Below, in pieces: positions 13,501-27,272 of a stretch of 64,000 bases of DNA. Position numbers and translations under genes: made by a program. Each line of letters opens with the position of its first letter. Within the stretch, counting starts at the first letter, position 1. This stretch comes from Channa striata (taxonomy: Eukaryota; Chordata; Actinopteri; Anabantiformes; Channidae). The notes under the pieces were generated by a model. The model saw nothing but the letters and a program-made list of their open reading frames with translations, did not search any database and had not been told where the DNA came from. Where the stretch lies: positions 15,892,715 through 15,956,714 of the forward strand of contig CM065182.1 of the NCBI GenBank assembly GCA_033026295.1. The letters are read 5' to 3'.

Positions 13501-16500
13501 TGTAGAGTTCTCATTTTCTCTATACGTCTCTCTACCTGTGATGCATATACTAAACGTTCCTGGTTAAAACACGGCTTCCCTCCTCTCGCAGTCACAATGA
13601 GTCAATGTGGGTGATGTTGCAGTGGGTTCCAGTATAAAGTCTGAACACGTATGCGTGCTTTGGCCTGGATATTTGGCCTGGTGGCTCAATGCCAGCCCAA
13701 ATCGCCTGCTGGTAGCCTGAATGCAGCAGTCCTGCCTCTGCTTGAGAGCCATTTCACAGGTAATTAATGGACATAATGACTACAGTCCTGGGGAAAAAAG
13801 AGCGTGGGTTGTCCTCATGAATGCATGAACACAGTGATCCATGCACAGCGGTCGCACAGCATAGGGCTCGGATGCTTCATTTAATTCTGTTGAGAACTGA
13901 AACTGTGTTTGCAGTCCTTAATAGACATAAAGAAATAGACATAAAAACCTTATAACATTAATACCCGTATAAAAAGTCGTCACTAACACTCCAGATCCTA
14001 CAGATTAAAATTTTAAAACACAAACACACGTCTGTCTAAAGTTTTTTTTTTTTGGCTGCATCTGCGTCACGGCACCACCACACGGGCCTGGAATCATTTA
14101 TGTTGCCACACATCCACAAACCAACACAGGAAAGACGCGTGGCACCATGAAACTACACGGTTCACCACTCAGGCCAAGAGCTCCAAGTGCTCCCATACTG
14201 AACTCTCCATCAGTGCTCTGCTAAGTCCGTTTTTCAAGTGTCCGATTATATTGCTCATTATGTTTATGTTAGTTTAAACTGTAACTGTGATGTGCTCTGT
14301 CCCTGAGTGGATGATGTTGCTTGTTCCCCAACTCAAAAAGACAAAAAAGTCTGTATTGGCATGTGTGTTTGCTCTATTTGAATGAGGTGAAAGCTCTTCT
14401 GTTCTCAGAGAACCAACCAGCCACGCTGCAGCTGTGGGTGTGTTCACACTGACGACAACATGTCACTTACACACACGCGCACAGAACTTACTGACGTCTA
14501 CCTATAGGCTACAACATGCATGGATATGTGGAGTCTCACACATGTGCAAACATGTGTACACTGACCTATGGACCTTTGACCCGAGGGTTCAGCTGGACAG
14601 CTTTTACCACCTGTCTCTCTTTCCTGTCTTGTCAACTACGCTAAAAAAACAAAGCAAACACACACGTGTGCACAAAATGACTGGCAATATCTACACGGTG
14701 TTCAAGAAAACCAGCGTATTCACATTTAAATTGTTGTAATTTATATATTCTCTGTTTCTGATAGCGAGTATACTGGTCAACTGGGGTCAGGATTGAGAGA
14801 CTTTATTACCGGTCATGATCCACGGGCGTCAGAACACACTGCACACTGTATTGAGATGTGTAGCCAGAGATGGTTCATGCTGAACAGGTGTCGGTTAATG
14901 TGTTACTCTTTTTTGTATTAAAGTCCTGAACTGAAGGAAACTCCAAATATTTTTGTCTTTATAAAGACTCCACTGGTGTTCACTTTGCATCGAAGCTGAG
15001 CTATTGATCAAGAATGGCTGTCTAGGCCAATCATGCCCATACTAGTAAATGGTGAGTTCTTTTGCAATATGAATTCGGTATATCTGCTGTTCAACTCAAG
15101 ACACATTACATGAAAATGAGAAAGTCATACTGTAGCTGCAAGAATCCGTCTGTGACTACTGCAAACCACTGTGCTGTGTTTTGGCATATAATATATAATG
15201 TTAATCACAAAAATTCAGTTGCCATATGCTTTATAAGCTTTAAAACTCTAGTAATGATGTATGCTGTTAGTCACCTGACTCATCAGGATGAAATGTGAAA
15301 TGGGTGGGGATTTCTTGCATTTATCTTTATGTTTGTAGAAAGTCTTTATGGAAAGTAAATTAAAATAGATGTAAAACCATCCTCCCTAGTGGTCCTCCAA
15401 CGGTATTTCAATATGCTGTTAATAAATTAAACAACACACGGCCACTAATGAAGGCAAACATCTATCTGAATGTGGACTGTGTAAATGACCAGTCAGGTCA
15501 GGCAGGGCACTGTAAGGTTAGATAAGAAAAGTTAAGGGCAGTTCCCTCTGGAACCTGCATTTTTAATCCATCCACTGAGAATAACCAGATTTTAAAGGGT
15601 TGAATTATTAAACTCCCAGTTAATATTGGCAAACATTAAATGAAACAATAAAATATAACTTTTTTACATTTCATTAAAAGAAAACAATGTCACTGCCTTA
15701 TAGGCATAACAACAAATACCATGTCAAATGAGCATAAGAGTTAATACAGACTTAACTGATGTCGTCCAGTTGCTGATGAATTCATTAAAGTTGGGTATAG
15801 TTTAAAGATTTGATGATACTTCATCTTAGCAGCAGTTTACAGGTTCAGACTTGAATTTGAAGAGTGATTGGCAGGAGCCAACTAGGTTAGATGTCAGTGG
15901 AAGCAGGTGCCAGATTTGAGCCAATAAATTATGGCGAAAACAGAATTCATGTTGTCTGTGGCTGATCCACTTTCTGTCTGTGGCAAAGACGTGAGCGTTT
16001 TTGGTATGACTGGAAGTGACAAGATTAGACAGCGTTTTTTATTTTTCTCATTTTCCAAGCTATCAAAAAGGGCCACTATGTCCAGTCGCTATTGTGTTAC
16101 ATGCTGACGCTTAAGGTGTCCATTTGTGTTGATGATTGACGCTCAGAGCTTTTAGTGTTTAATTTTTATTTTTAAGATTTAAAATTTGATTGTTATTGTC
16201 TTATAGGAAGGTGGACAGGGTGAAACAAAAAGAGCGTAAAGGCAAAGGACGTACACAGTGGCACAATTTGACGCCTTATGTAGCGTCAATATTTGACACT
16301 GCTTGAGAACATGTTGATTTATCTAAACATACTGTAACTATTCCACCTACTGTATCTACACACATTTTACACACATTTCATTTGATCTTTTCTTGAAATT
16401 CTTAACTTGAAGAAGAGATGAGATGATTTAGTAGTTTAAATCCTAGAAAATTAATCTGCAATAATTTTAATGTTCAGTCAACTGCTGTAGTAAAGAGGTC

Positions 16501-19500
16501 TTTTCAAACATCTGCATCTGTTGCATCCGTTTTTTCAGTATTATACACCAAAAATCAAAACATTTATGACAAAATAATCAGCAGATAAGTGAAAAATTGA
16601 AATAGTTTTGTTTGTTGCAATTCTACATTACTTGCACATTGTGATAATTGGTGAAGCTTGAAGTCAGACTTAAAGAAATTATTGCTATATTCACCATATC
16701 CTCCTAATAGAAGTAATAATTTTGATAATCTACAGTGAATATCTGTCTTTAAAAATCCGATTGAAAACATGCAGGTAAACAAAACAGACTATTTAACAAC
16801 TCTGAAACAATGTGCGTAAATAAACTGTACTTCAGCACCACACATGGCATAAATTGTCCATTCAAACCAGTGAACACCAGTATTCCAATTCAGTTCCCGG
16901 TTAAATTCAAGGCCTTGTTTTGTTCGCACCCATTACTCCCACTCAGACCCCACTCCCCCTGCCAGCAGAGCCGTGCAGCTAACGCGTCTCTTGCCATAAA
17001 CTGGCGACAAAATAGCAGCTCCTAATTGTTGAGTTTAACGCCTGGTGATTACAAGGGCTCATAAAACTCCCCTCTGACAGAGAAACCAACGCCCCCACCT
17101 CACTTCACTCCTTCAAGGCCACACAGGGCGCCAGTGCCAATCAGCAGGTTTTTTTTCCTAACACCATTTTTTCATTTTACAACCCAAAGAGGGAGGAGCA
17201 GTCTACACTCATTTAGTTAACAGAGACCAATAAAAGCAGAGATTTAGATTAATTGACCATTTACCACCAGGGTGGGAGGCAGGCAGGGTAAACTGTGCTT
17301 GACTTTGAGCTTGTCTGTTGTTTACATCCAAAATGTGCTGTAAACCAAGCCATGAACGAAAGGTGAACCTTATGCCTTTATTCTGCCACAATAACTGGAT
17401 TTCATAAATGTATATATATTACAGGTTAAAATGAGTCAGTGAAGGCCATATTCTTTCTCACATGCTTGCATTTTGTCATAATCAATGGCGTGGGTCATTG
17501 TCATGGTTTTTCTGCACAACGTTGGTACCACTGCAGATGTTAAGTTCATCATCTTCCTTTAGAAGAATTTGCTGTAGGTCATTCATCACAGTAAGCATAA
17601 CAAAAACCTAATGATGTATTATTTTTCTGAACAGAGCCCTTTTAGTGCGCTATCAATCCCCAGAAACCATCGTGTTCCCCGTAAAAACTGGCTTTTCATT
17701 TAGTTCTTGGAACTGAGGTAATTTGAAGCTGTAAGAGTTTTTTGTTTTAGAAAAGACCACATTTAAAATAATCGAATTTCAAAGACGGTGCACTGTAAAA
17801 TGAATAGTCAAAATGTCAACTCGACAAAGACACATGGAATAGCTTTAGGCTTTAACATTGAGGGTTTGGAAAGAATTAGTTCACACTGTATTAAGTGGGG
17901 TCTGAACACTCTAAAAGACAATAAATCAGATATGAGTTGCCCTTCCCAAAGGTGGATTAAAAGTACGGCCATCATAGAGAGGGGTCTACTCAACAAAGTG
18001 TGCTGACAGACAATATCAGTGAAACACCAGCACTTTAAACATTTGCCGTATAGTTCTGCTTACTTGCGAGTCTGCACCTTCTGTGTAATTTAGTTTCGCA
18101 TTTACACAAAAGGCTTCTCAGACTCTCGGGTAGGCGACTTTAACAACAGGCTCCACAGATGGGAAAGTTTTCTGGTAATTTGACTTTATAAAAACAGGGC
18201 ATCACAAGCTGCTGTTTAAATGAATAGATCGAAGGTAGCAGATTGTAGAGCCCGATTTTCCCTCTAATTTTGTTCCACGTCCACCCTCGCTTTATTTTCC
18301 AGTTTACATTCTTGTGCAAGTTGGAGCACAAAAGACCATTTACTTGATACGACAGTCACTGCTACCCTCATATTTTGGGAATTTTTTTTTCCTTCTTTTG
18401 CAGAGGTGGAAAGTTTCTGCCTAATGGTTCTGGAGGAAAACACTTGTGTAGTGGTTGTATAGTGTCTTTGTCAGTGCGGCCCTCAAGCCTAGGCTAAAGA
18501 TGCCTTCTCATTAAGTTGGGGGTGCTGGGCCTTATTGTTGTGCTAATCAGGCACAGATGTGGACACCCCGACTCCGGAAAATCATCCAAGCAGTCTTGAC
18601 AGCAGACGCCTCTCGGGAGGGAGGGGGGTTTGAAATCCTAGAGGGACCATTATAATTGTTTTTGACAGGGATCCAATCCAAATATGTACATGCGTGAAAA
18701 TGAATCAAGCTTGAGCTGTCAACCTCTGAACTGAGATATTTATGACAGTGGTGTGGAGGGAAGAGCTGGGATTCTTTTGTTAGGGATGGGAAAGATATGA
18801 CCGGTTTTGGATGGATCCCATGGTGAACTGCCGGCAACTGGGTTTATACTGTACATCTGAGTGCTGATTGAAATGTTGAGATCTGTCCTCACGGTATCAA
18901 AGGACGCACAAACTCAACCAACATAGATTTAAAAACATCGCCTCAGGTCCTCCCAGTTGGCATTTCCTTGTTTTGCTGCCAATCAACTGCACAAGTACAT
19001 GAGCGCCGGTGAGTTTATGGCCATTTACCCCAGTTTGGACAAATAAATATGTCATCCAGTGTGTCTGTCTGGTGTTTATAATAGTTTTTCGGTGGGACAG
19101 ACAAACAAGCTAATCCAGGCTGCAGACTGTCCATAAACCAGACACGAGTAGAGTAGACAATTAATTGGTGCAGAGTAGATTTTAGAGCTTTTTGTTAAAA
19201 ACTGCTGCAGCATTGAAACTGATCCAAACTGTTAACTGGGCTGATGAATAAAAAAGTTTGTGAGTTGATGACAACATGCAACAAAAACGTTTGTTAAGCT
19301 CCAACTGAATTTTCACAGCTCGAAAACGTACAAAGTAACAGATTTCAGCATCTTCACAAGTGTTTGATTTATAATTGTTTAGAAATGCTTTGAGAATTAT
19401 CTAATTTCTTTTCCCAGTAGTGAAAGGACATGATCTCTGAGTTGCTGAATACACACAGTGTTCTCTGCTATTGTACACTGTACTGACAAAATTGTGAATG

Positions 19501-19771
19501 TGAAAAATCATCCCCACAAAAAATTTAGATTTCTGAGGTTCTCTCGCAGTTCCTGGTGACCTTATCGGGGCCCTGATAGTTTCACAGGTGTTTCTTTGCT
19601 TCATTTAACACGTGACTGCACTTAACAGCGGAACCCAAACATCCCAACACGTTCTCGTGACGCTTCCTAAGGCCTCAGTTCGTGCCGCTTTGTACATTGT
19701 TTGGCGTAACATATTTGCAAAGGTGTGTCTGTCCTTCTGTCACCAACTCTCTTTCACAGAGCAGTATTCCA
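7553..19771. other. No gene seen; long non-coding stretch
   Basis: No supported exon. A short GTAAAGCGCTTTGAGTACC at about 8,401-8,419 resembles the tail of a common fish retroelement. GC-richer patches at about 16,880-17,120 and 18,400-18,850 stand out from the AT-rich background and could be cis-regulatory. That is only an impression from composition. Confidence 0.5.
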
Positions 19772-19804
19772 GTGTGTGTGTGTGTCTGTGTGTGTGTGTG
19801 TGTG
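19772..19804. repeat. (GT)n microsatellite
   Basis: A short GT run with one C interruption. Confidence 0.93.
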
Positions 19805-20056
19805 AGCCAGGTGGTTAGCAGGCTTGTTGTGCTTCGAACGTCGAAGCGATCCACGCTCACACCTGCCAACAGAAGAGACACATCTTAAACTGGTGACTTT
19901 AGAGTGTTTAACAAAATTAAACTAAGATTTCATGACATTTTAACTGAGCTGTGGTACCAACAATAAAAAAATAAAAACACAAGACAAAAATCTCTATATC
20001 CACTAATTTCCATTTTATTTGGTACTTTATTAGTACCCCAGTTTTAAGCCTTGTTG

Positions 20057-20192
20057 CAGGACAAGGATCCTGACTCTACAAACATGGCAACTAATCAACA
20101 TTTATGGCCACAATACAAAAAATCCTGGTTGGCCACGTCGGCCACCTGATCTGAAACCAAATCAACATCATGTGTTTCATTTGCTGAAGTGA
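20057..20192 (+). pseudogene. Decayed Tc1/mariner-like transposase fragment
   Basis: Codons from 20057 read QDKDPDS, like the QDNDPKH block of Tc1 transposases, which carries the second catalytic Asp. From 20130, in a different frame, TGG CCA... reads WPRRPPDLKPNQHH, like the WPxxSPDLNPIE block. The position of the third catalytic acid is Gln, a frameshift separates the blocks, and a TGA follows. This is an old inactive relic. Element ends were not found. Confidence 0.6.
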
Positions 20193-22198
20193 ATGCGAAC
20201 ATTCTCTCTGAAGGCAAAATAAAAACGTGAATAAACATAAATCATTTGGAAAAAGTCACAGATTTTAGTGTTAATTTTAACTCTAAAAGTGTTTTCATTT
20301 CAGATTTTTGTAAAACCAGACTTTGATTTCATTGAAATCTGTTACTGCTGCTGACTGATTTTCTAAAAACATAACAGATTTTATAATTGTCTCTCTATCT
20401 AGAAGGTAAACAATTATTGTTATCATAAATCTGTGTCATTAACATTAATCCATATTCGCTGTATTATCTAACTGATATCGGGATCATTGTTTACTCATCA
20501 CTGTCTTAGTCTCATATCACAGCTGTGTTAAGCTGGTGCTTGTGTTAACTCCTAACTTGATCAATTTTTATCTTCCAAACCACAGGCTTTCATCACATTA
20601 CACATTCCATCACAAATCAATTCTAAACAAATCAACTTGATTGACATTGAACACTAACAATTCCTACTTTCACTCTTTAGCAGAAGAACGGGGACATTCC
20701 TACGGCATTTCACAATCCAGCTTTACCAGTTTTAATTAACCCTTTGTGTGTGAGAGGCCTTGCTCCATGTCAGAGAATGAATTAACTGATGCCACAGAGA
20801 CTGTGGGATTAAGAAAATCCCCCTGGAGGAGGATGGTCTGTTGAGATTAACATCTCAGTTTGCATTTCCCACGTGATCTCTCACTTCATCAGGAATGCTG
20901 CATCTCAGTCCCTTCGAGCTAACGTCATTCTTTACATTCAGGCTCATTATAAGTGCCGACCTGAACAGGCTCACGAGTTTATGTCTTAATGTGAAGAGTA
21001 AATAGAAAAACACTGAACTGAACTGCTCCTCCCTCCGTCTGTACGGTATTTCAACTCTGCCTTAAAATCCCCAAGTCTTTTCTTGTTCGTATACTGTACA
21101 AACATCCAAACTGTGTTTTATGTGTATAAGCCCAATTGAGAGAGGTTGGCTGTACCTTTGTCTCTGAGTTGTCAAAAAAGTGTCTGCTGAATAACAAAAC
21201 AACAGAAAACTATTATCTGCAGAATACATATTTATCTCTAGATCTAAAATATTGCCACAAAATACAGGAAATAATTTTTTAATTTTTCTTCAGAGAAGTC
21301 AGTATTTAGTGTTACTTCAGTTTGCACCAAGCACACCTTGAATTCTTCCAGGCGTCCTCCAGCCTCCACACCTATTTTTGGCCTACGAGTGTTAAAGACA
21401 TGTGCAAATGTGCAGGCAGATAAAACAAACATTTCTTGAGTTTTTAAGACTGTGTACATATTAAATGTATTCTAAATTGTATTCTAAAAGATATTCTAAT
21501 TATAGGAATAAATATATATGGCCGTCATTGCATTTCTTTAATATTCATTTTAGGCTACAGGCTAAATTACTAACAGACAATCTCGCATTCCTGGTAAAAG
21601 ATCTGACACGATCTGGCAGATTTTATGGAGACTCCAGCGTTTGCCAAAGCAGTTACATTTAAACCTGAAGATGGACCAGGACATCCCCTTGCAGTGGACA
21701 AATGGACGGCCACAGGCCTTAAAAGTTCGAGCTTAAGATTTAAATCCCTCATCGTTTAACACCCCATTGTCTCCCAAATCCAGCCTACCTTAAAAGAAGC
21801 CTTCTATGAACCCTGCAACAATGTGGCCTATGAGACCCCCCCAGCTAAAAAGAAAGAATGATCCTCTCTCTTTTTTACCCCCAACTCATTCCACTAAAGG
21901 CCTGATCCTCCAATGTGAGAAGCTCTTAATCAGGGGCCAAACAATGAGGCCCCAGATCCCTGCCTTTTGACAGAGGGCCTGATCTAATAAGCAGAGGTGG
22001 AAGGGTTGGAGGGGGTGGGTGGCTTGATCCAAGGAATTACTGGGAGAAATCTACCCTGGAGAGTTGGCCTCCTTTTAGGGGAAGGAGAGGAGAGGAGGAG
22101 GAGGAGGAGAAGACTGGACAGAAAGGGAGGGGAAGATGGAAGAAAGTAAAAAAGTTCAGTGATATTAGGAAGAAGTGGTGGAGGAGATTGTGTCATGA
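20193..22198. other. No gene seen
   Basis: AT-rich at first. GC-richer patches at about 20,690-20,960 and 21,600-22,110 have no coding frame. I record them as possible regulatory sequence only because their composition differs. Confidence 0.45.
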
Positions 22199-22265
22199 CA
22201 CCAATGTGTTTCTTGGTTTAAGCAATTTCAACACAAGTATCTGAAAATCAAGAAACACATTGGTG
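22199..22265. repeat. Inverted repeat, 17-bp perfect arms, 33-nt spacer
   Basis: CACCAATGTGTTTCTTG at 22199-22215 and its exact reverse complement at 22249-22265. The total of 67 nt fits a small foldback element or a hairpin RNA. Confidence 0.85.
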
Positions 22266-23940
22266 CTTTACAAACAAAACTGGAGTAAAGAAATCATTAA
22301 TCGATACCTGACAAATGATGTCATTTCAACACGTATTGTTACAATCATCCTTGACTTTTGACTTTTTGACTACGATCACACACATTCATAGAGCCATGGA
22401 TGGAGCCTCTAAACCTGATGTCGATCAGACACTTAAATTTACCCAGATCATTAGTCTGCTGTTAAAATGTAAAGAGGCCCCTGGGGGGAGAAGGTGGGGT
22501 ACAGGAAAGGAGAAAGGTGTGAAAAAGTCCTTAAGCTGTTCATTAGGGCAGTAGTACAGAATGAAGATGAATGTAAAATGAACTAGAAGAAAGGAATGGT
22601 GCAGCTCATAGATAAGGAGATCTTGTTCTCTCAGGTGTCCGCCTACTTCCTTCACGGTCATTAGCCCGAGCCCACTGGCTCACCATTGTAGAGTGCGTGG
22701 GTAATCAGTTCTGCTTGCTTGTGTTCTGATACTGTTCTTTGCTTGTTCTGCAACACAGCCAGTAGTTTTACAATACTTGTTCTCCCCTCGACTTAGACAG
22801 TGGAATATTAAAATTTCTTCCTTACAGTTTATGAAGTGGTCCTCGCTGTCATGTTATCTTTGCGTGTTCAGTGGGGAGAGAATCACTCTGTCAACTGGCA
22901 TATTGAAATGCATGAGGTTCAATGCGGAAACAACCCAATGTAGATTTTTATTGGCGTGAGCATTTTAGAACATTAATGTAGACATAGTCTCAATGCAAAA
23001 CAGGGGGGGTCTCGCTTCCTGCTCCAGTGGGGAGGGTGGATCCATTAGCAAAAGCTACTGTGACACCAGGCACTTGAAACCTTTGGTGTCTTCATAGCAT
23101 TAGCCTGCAGGGGCAGAGGGACCCTGAGGGCTTTCAAAGGAGACCCGTTCACATGGGGTCTCCATCCATTCATAGTTAGTGGCAGAAAAGGACAGACTTT
23201 TGTTCTTTATGCATGAGAAAAATGTAAACTGTACTTTCGGCCAACTTCACAAAAAAAAAAAACAAATAAAAAAAAGCTTTGCGTCCATTATTACTCTCCT
23301 CTTACTTTTTGTGCAAAAAAACTGCAAATGCAGAGATAACATCCAGTGAATCCACTTAACTTTTAATTCTTTAGTTTTTATTTGTTTGTTTATTCCCTTG
23401 TTTTATGCTTCTGTCAGTGCTGAAGACGTTCCGTTTTTTGGTTCCAAAATTATTCAATTTTACACAAACACCCAGTTGGATTGAATAGATTTTAGTGGTG
23501 AGTGGGGAGATCATGTCCATTCTATCCTATCTGTCCCAAACACAGCAGCTTTAGAACCGTTCTCATTCCTTTTTCAGTCAAGTGCAATAGGAAGGCCGGC
23601 ATTTTAAAATTTTAAAAAGCAATGACAGAGTATATGAAGGTAAAGCTATTGGACTTTCCCACAGGAGAGCTGATGATCATTGCACAAAATATGTATGTGT
23701 GTATGTATTTAAAGGTGAGATTGAATTTATTTATCTCTACTTTATCTTGTGCATAAAGTCAACCCTGATCCACAACTGTAACATGACAAGAGGTCCAACA
23801 ACAGGCACAATCGTTCCTGTTGTGTCAAACGGTGATGTTCTTGAGACATCTAATAGTGACGCCTAAGAATTACCTGTTGTGTCAGCACAGGATGTCGAAA
23901 GTCACAAAAGTCATTAATATTTGATCTCTTAAAAATCGTT
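22266..23940. other. No gene seen
   Basis: AT-rich, with A-runs near 23,252. No supported coding frame. Confidence 0.5.
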
Positions 23941-24300
23941 ACAGGATAGGATATGACTATATTGATCCCACAGTGGGAAAATTCGTGTGATTCAATAGCA
24001 ATACGAACAAATAAAAAAAAAGAAACCCTTAGTTTAACTTTAAGCACGATAAACGAAAAAAATAAAGTACTAATTGCACAAACAGTGTATTAAAGATAAA
24101 GAAGAAAGAATCTCTTATTCTGCATATGTACATATTTAACAGTGGAAAACAGATGAATATTGCACATCTCCTGGTCAATTGGGTATCACTGCAGTGATGC
24201 ATTGTACATTCTGATGTCTGTGAGGAGGAATGGCCGCCGGTAGCGCTCCTTCCTGCACTGGGGGTGTAACAGTCCTGTGTGCTGAAGGACGTGTAGAACG
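23941..24300 (+). repeat. Interspersed fish repeat (ATTGATCCCACAGTGGG type)
   Basis: Phrases such as TATTGATCCCACAGTGGGAAAATTCGTG, repeated ATTGCAC motifs and TAGCGCTCCTTCCTGCACTG match, from memory, a dispersed element common in teleost genomes. No intact ORF. The family name is not certain. Confidence 0.55.
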
Positions 24301-24360
24301 GGAATGTTATGTATGGGCTATGGGTTATGTATGCTATGTAAGGCTCATAGCATCTGTAAT

Positions 24361-24550
24361 GGGCAGATGGTTGCCCACCCTGAGCCTGGTTCTGCTGGAG
24401 GTTTCTTCCGTTAAAGGGAGTTTTTCCTCTCCACTGTTGCCTATAGCTGCTCAAGGGGGATTGACTTTAAATGCCTGTACAGTCTTGACTTTATTATGGA
24501 AAGTGCCTTGAGATGAAATTGAGGCTTTATGAATAAAGTTGAATTGAATG
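24361..24550 (+). repeat. Interspersed fish repeat with TTGAATTGAATG end
   Basis: It contains GCTGGAGGTTTCTTCCGTTA, GGAGTTTTTCCTCTCCACTG and TGCTCAAGGGGGATTG, then GTGCCTTGAGATGA and a terminal TTGAATTGAATG. This arrangement is familiar from retroelement tails in many fish. The reading frames over it are not genes. Confidence 0.65.
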
Positions 24551-27230
24551 TGTTAGGAAGTCTGGCACAAACACCACAGTCTTAACAAACATGTAAACTT
24601 TTCAAACAAGTGTCAAACTGAAAACGAGGCACGTGAGTAAAGTCTTCATTAATAGAATAGTTGGATTGGAATTATCTGTAAAGGACGTGCAGCTCTACTA
24701 GCAAAGGTGATCCTAAAAACAACCTCTCTTCAAACATCTGACTCGCAATAAAGGTTCTCAAAAAGAGAAATCCCAAAACCTAAGCAGTGTGTAGTCACAT
24801 GCAAGGAGAAATACCACTTGCATGTGAGTTCATAAAACTGGTGTTTGGTAACAATAACAGAAGCAGGCGGACAAAGAAATACAGCTGTAATGAAGGACAG
24901 TGTAAATAGAAGGTAGGAAAATCAAGTGTTGCTATATTTTGTATAGCATGGGGTTCCATCAGATGTCTAGTGCAATGTTTCGGGAGAGACTCGAAGCCCA
25001 TGTAACAATGTAAACAGTCTTGAGAGAAGGCAGAAGATTCCCAGTGAAGCGCAGACAGGAGGAAGAGTTAGACCACAGATCTGTTTCCATCATCTCTTTC
25101 TGTTTATTGAACTGTAATCATGAATAATACGCCCCATATGTAACACATTACCGGATTTCCTCCAGAATACTGCAGCCAGGAGTCTGCGTTCACTCAAGCC
25201 TCAGTGCTGAGGTTAACCAAACATGTCCCTGCACGTACATTCTGGGTATTATGCCATCCAACCATTTGTAACAACACACCTGTGAGTAAACATGTATTTG
25301 CAATAGCAAAGCCACAATATGCAACTTTATAGCTATAGCTTTCATGAGGCATGAGGCTTGCTCGACATCAGTCTAATTCAGTAGTTGTGGACGTGGACGG
25401 ACATCTAAAATGTTGCCATGAGCTCGTGTTCTAGACAAGACAACTAACTAATGTTTAAAGCATCGAGTGTGTGTAACGTTTATTTTGATGTTTGTTCTCA
25501 ACCTGTTCAGTTCAGATAAAGGAGCTTCTTCTTTCTGTCCAGAGTTACCATTATGCATTGATGTCCTAATTCCTATTTGTTATATGAATGGACCTGTATG
25601 CATTATTGTACATGCTGGGTAAATAACAACTAGAAAGCATGACATGACCTGTAGCTGTGAAAAAGATGAGATGTTCTTGTCAACTGACTGACCCCAGTGT
25701 CCTAAAATATTCACCAAAGAGAATAAAACATGCTGTGAGATCATGAACGCGTGTGGTTCTGCGATATCCTAACCCATATATGACCCAAATAAATGCTTTA
25801 CAGAACCTTTGTTCTGGACATTGTACGGAATATTTTTTCACACGTATAATACGCAGTGAGTCAGAAGCATCCTGATGGAAAAAACTCTGCTTGTTTTCAA
25901 GCGAGGTCGGGGTGCACAGGAGTCACAATGTGATAAAAATAAATATATAGAAAATAGGCCGCAGGAAGCAGAACATCGAGCTGTGCATTTTTAAAAAGTT
26001 TGGAGTCGATAAAAACTTCGTCAACATGCTCCCTTTAAATCCTCTTGACAATTCGAGAAAAAGCAATGTGCTGCACGCAGAAGCCCACACACTTGGACTT
26101 TGAATGGGGGGCTTTGTAGGACAAAGCCAAGATAATATTGGGAGCATCTTACTTGGAAATTTGCGTTCTCACATATACCACCTCCTGATAAAAGGAGGAC
26201 AATTTTGGGATTCCAATGCATGTTTGAAGGAGGCTTTAGTTTCAGTAAAGAAGTTTGATTATTTCATTGATCAGCTCCAGTGCAGGTGCCTCATGGTGAT
26301 GGAAAACAATAAGTCACATCACTTACAAGGATCGTGTTAAAAAGGAAAAACAGAAATTCATGATTTGATGAAGAAGGAAGTGTGCACAAAATTTCCTATC
26401 ATTCCATCCAAACTTTGTTTGGACAAAAACAAAGCAGTTATGATTTGGTAGATCCCCTATTACCCACTGGCATCGTTATGAGTGCATTGGCATCTGAGCT
26501 GCTGTAGTAAACGTAACAGGCACCAGAGTGGCATTTGGTAATGATGATAGCATGGAGCAGGTCACCAGTGGCCCTGTGCTATGGTAACCCCAGAACTACG
26601 AGACAACTTTTGAGCTTTGACGCCAGAAAACAAAAAAGACAAAGCTGCACATACACCTCCAAACATGCCCAGATGGACACAAGCAACAAAATGCTAAATC
26701 TATATAAGATGTGAGTCCAGTCAATTCGTAAACTTCTTCTCAATTGCATCACTGTCACTTCTCTTTTTAATGTTGCATGTAGATGATCCTGTAACCATCC
26801 AGGCAAACTGCCTTAGCCTAAATTAATATTTATGCTAAAATAGATGTTAACAAAGCACAAAAAAGTAAAAAAGTGTGACGTTGCAGAGAAGGAGATTACA
26901 GAGCAAATCCTCCTCTGCTCGAGGTTATCGGTGCCAAGCCAGTGGGATAGTTTTAGTCGTGGCATTTGTCCCAAATACTTCAAAGAGGGACATGTTTGTG
27001 CAAACACACACACAGGCAGTCAGCCAGCCAAACAAATAATTAACAAAGTCAGTGAGATTAATTAAAGCAGCAGGGTTCAGATAGGGTTCAACCTTCTGTG
27101 TGTGTGAAGGGGGATCGGGACTCCCCTGCTGGATGTGATTAGAGAATCAAAGAAGAAAGGGAGAAGAGACAAGGGAAAACAGTGGCTGTCACTGATATCT
27201 ATCTTCGTGTAAACAGCTGGGTGTGTATAA
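24551..27230. other. No gene seen
   Basis: No exon-like frame with splice sites, RNA gene or clear repeat was recognised. Confidence 0.5.
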
Positions 27231-27262
<32 letters not shown>

Positions 27263-27272
27263 GCGTGTGTGT
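27231..27272. repeat. (GT)n microsatellite
   Basis: A GT run with GC interruptions. Confidence 0.94.

Noticed and set aside
24029..24454. 141-codon minus-strand frame
   Set aside because: It lies entirely over two interspersed repeats.
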